Of a DNA stretch of 64,000 bases, positions 62,701 to 64,000 are shown in pieces (the stretch's first letter is position 1; each line of letters begins with the position of its first letter). Position numbers and translations under genes: made by a program. The notes beneath the pieces are model-generated. The model was given only the letters and a program-made list of their open reading frames with translations. It was not told the origin of the DNA and searched no databases. The DNA is from JAOTVV01 sp041602035 (GTDB lineage Bacteria; Gemmatimonadota; Gemmatimonadetes; Gemmatimonadales; GWC2-71-9), in the NCBI GenBank assembly GCA_041602035.1, contig JBFIHA010000004.1:1-64000 (forward strand). The letters run 5' to 3'.

Positions 62701-63383
62701 AGCAGCCCGGCCTCCGCAAAACTGAAGTAGTGATCCCCTGCCACGATCACATGATCGTACACCGGCAGGTCCAGGAGGCGCCCCGCCTCGACGAGTTGGC
62801 GGGTAACCGCCCGGTCGTCCGGGGACGGTGTCGGGGTGCCGCTGGGGTGGTTATGCACCACGACGATGGCGGCTGCCGCCTCCGCGATCGCGGCCCGAAA
62901 CACCTCCCGCGGGTGGACCAGCGAACTGTTGAGGATACCGCGCGTGATGAGCTGATCGCGAGTGATCCGGTTCTGCGTGTCCAGCGTGAGCAGGTGGAAC
63001 TCCTCGACCGCCAGATCCCGCAGTGCCGGCGCGCACCATCGATGAATGTCCGCCGGCGCTCGGACCGGAACCCCCGGTGCCGACTGCTCGGCGGCGAGCC
63101 GCCGTCCCACTTCGATGGCGGCAGCCACTCGCGCCGCCTTGGCGCGACCCATCCCGGCCACCCGAACCATCTCGCCAACGGGTCGGCGGGCCAGCTCACG
63201 TAGTGATCCCTCCCCGATCGTGAGCACGGCCCGAGCGACCTCGAGCGCATCCCTCCGCGACGTCCCCGTCCCTATCAGAATGGCGAGAAGTTCGATCAGC
63301 GTCAACGACGCCGACCCCAGGGAAAACAGGCGTTCCCGGGGTCGTTCGGCCGCCCGGACATCGGAAATGCGGATCGGATCCAT
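62697..63383 (-). CDS. radC: RadC-family JAB/MPN protein
   Basis: From the ATG at 63383 the protein has 228 residues. An N-terminal helix-hairpin-helix-like part (ELLAILIGTGTSRRDALEVA) precedes a JAMM metalloprotease-like core with VVHNHPSGTPTPSPDD, including the zinc-binding His-x-His and Asp. Despite the name, a DNA-repair role for RadC is not secured. The frame continues 96 codons upstream, but those are encoded by the heptamer element and are not counted. It overlaps rel by ATGA. Confidence 0.9.
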   Translation of the reverse strand: MDPIRISDVRAAERPRERLFSLGSASLTLIELLAILIGTGTSRRDALEVARAVLTIGEGSLRELARRPVGEMVRVAGMGRAKAARVAAAIEVGRRLAAEQSAPGVPVRAPADIHRWCAPALRDLAVEEFHLLTLDTQNRITRDQLITRGILNSSLVHPREVFRAAIAEAAAAIVVVHNHPSGTPTPSPDDRAVTRQLVEAGRLLDLPVYDHVIVAGDHYFSFAEAGLL

Positions 63384-63466
63384 AGCCGGATGATCGGGTC
63401 CTGACATCCGGGACTGGTAACCGTTTGAGTGCGGAGGCAACAGCAACGCAGGACAACGCGTGGGGG

Positions 63467-63609
63467 CAACGGGAAACAGGAAGCGGGAAACAGGAAGCGG
63501 GAAGCGAAGCACACGCGGCGGCCATGGGCGCCCGTAATGGACTCTGGTGACTCCGTCGCCCCTAGGCTTCCCGCTCCCGTTCTGCTTCCGCGTCCCGATT
63601 CCCCGCTTC
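63467..63609. repeat. Inverted heptamer element between radC and secA
   Basis: The left arm (63470-63510) has GCGGGAA / ACAGGAA units in exact 7-nt steps. The right arm (63564-63609) is the TC-rich complement and ends at the secA TAA. AGCGGGAAGC at 63496-63505 is the reverse complement of 63566-63575. A 55-base spacer lies between. Confidence 0.8.
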
Positions 63610-64000
63610 TTACCCACTCGCCCCGTGGCACTTCTTGTACTTCTTGCCGCTCCCGCAGGGGCATGGGTCATTCCGGCCGACCTTGGGCATGGTGCGACGC
63701 TGCGGTTCGGCGGCGACCGCGTCGCCGTCGCCGTGGGTCGCGCGCAGCGCTGCCGGCGGTGGGCCTCGGCGCGCGGGGACGGCTCCCACCATGAGGTCCT
63801 CTTCCGCCACGCCCGCTTCGGGCTTCTCGACGGTGGTGGCGACCGGTTGCTGCGGCCGAGCCGGACGCTGGGGGGCGCCGGCGGTGATCTGGACCTGGAA
63901 CTTGAGCAACCGCTCGGTGAACGTGGACTTGATGTCGGCCATCAGGTCCACGAACATGTCGAACGCCTCCTTCTTGTACTCGACGAGGGGGTCCTTCTGC
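63610..64000 (-). CDS. secA: SecA preprotein translocase ATPase, 3' end only
   Basis: Only the C-terminal 129 codons lie in the window; the gene continues past 64000. DPLVEYKKEAFDMFVDLMAD matches the helical end of SecA. A variable linker rich in Pro and Ala follows, then the zinc-binding tail VGRNDPCPCGSGKKYKKCHG, which binds SecB or the ribosome. The TAA stop at 63610 directly touches the repeat element. Confidence 0.93.
   Translation of the reverse strand, partial: QKDPLVEYKKEAFDMFVDLMADIKSTFTERLLKFQVQITAGAPQRPARPQQPVATTVEKPEAGVAEEDLMVGAVPARRGPPPAALRATHGDGDAVAAEPQRRTMPKVGRNDPCPCGSGKKYKKCHGASG

Overview
The window is high-GC, gene-dense DNA from a Gram-negative, outer-membrane bacterium. 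It encodes LptD-like, Tol-Pal, TonB-receptor, PEP-CTERM and lipoprotein genes. The style (Ig-like lipoproteins, TonB receptors with a carboxypeptidase-regulatory domain, a DUF4321 protein, acidic TPR proteins) is consistent with Gemmatimonadota. That assignment is an inference from gene content, because no rRNA or tRNA gene was seen.

Layout. 1-13 kb is accessory: a truncated Ig-like lipoprotein, a membrane hydrolase-like protein, glpD, a PEP-CTERM protein with a small membrane protein, a TonB receptor coupled to a lipoprotein, a VanZ-like protein and a PQQ-type sugar dehydrogenase lipoprotein. 13-31 kb is mostly housekeeping on the minus strand: SDR, cpsB-like, alaS, recX-recA, yraN, ftsK, comB-like, accC, pilT, accB, efp, an Xaa-Pro peptidase and a TPR protein, with proC on the plus strand. 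31-38 kb holds ppiD (plus), tatA, a DUF4321 gene, a polyprenyl synthase and a large TPR protein. 37.4-41.9 kb is the hutH-hutU-hutI operon. 44-54 kb is an envelope block: epimerase, tolQ-tolR-tolA-tolB-pal-cpoB, then one long ORF joining TatC to an LptD-like domain. 53.3-64 kb holds a LysM protein, ssb, ftcD, rimI-tsaB-tsaE, uvrB, rel, radC and the 3' end of secA. HutH, HutU, HutI and the bifunctional FtcD together give histidine to glutamate through formimino-tetrahydrofolate.

The most unusual content is a dispersed family of degenerate tandem arrays with a strict 7-nt (once 8-nt) period, often as two complementary arms. I count about fifteen between 13 and 64 kb and none in the 43-63 kb block. 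They sit directly against stop codons of neighbouring genes, and also inside conserved genes (alaS three times, ftsK, accB, hutH, probably sdr) as in-frame low-complexity insertions. One pair of complementary arrays brackets a lone four-helix-bundle protein of the 23S-rRNA intervening-sequence (S23) family at 42.2 kb. This looks like a free-standing relative of rRNA intervening sequences and is a candidate for the complete element behind the family.

A second highlight is the TatC-LptD fusion. Smaller points are three likely CTG start codons, a near-consensus promoter before ssb, a perfect 29-bp palindrome inside cpoB, and a helically phased direct repeat upstream of recA.
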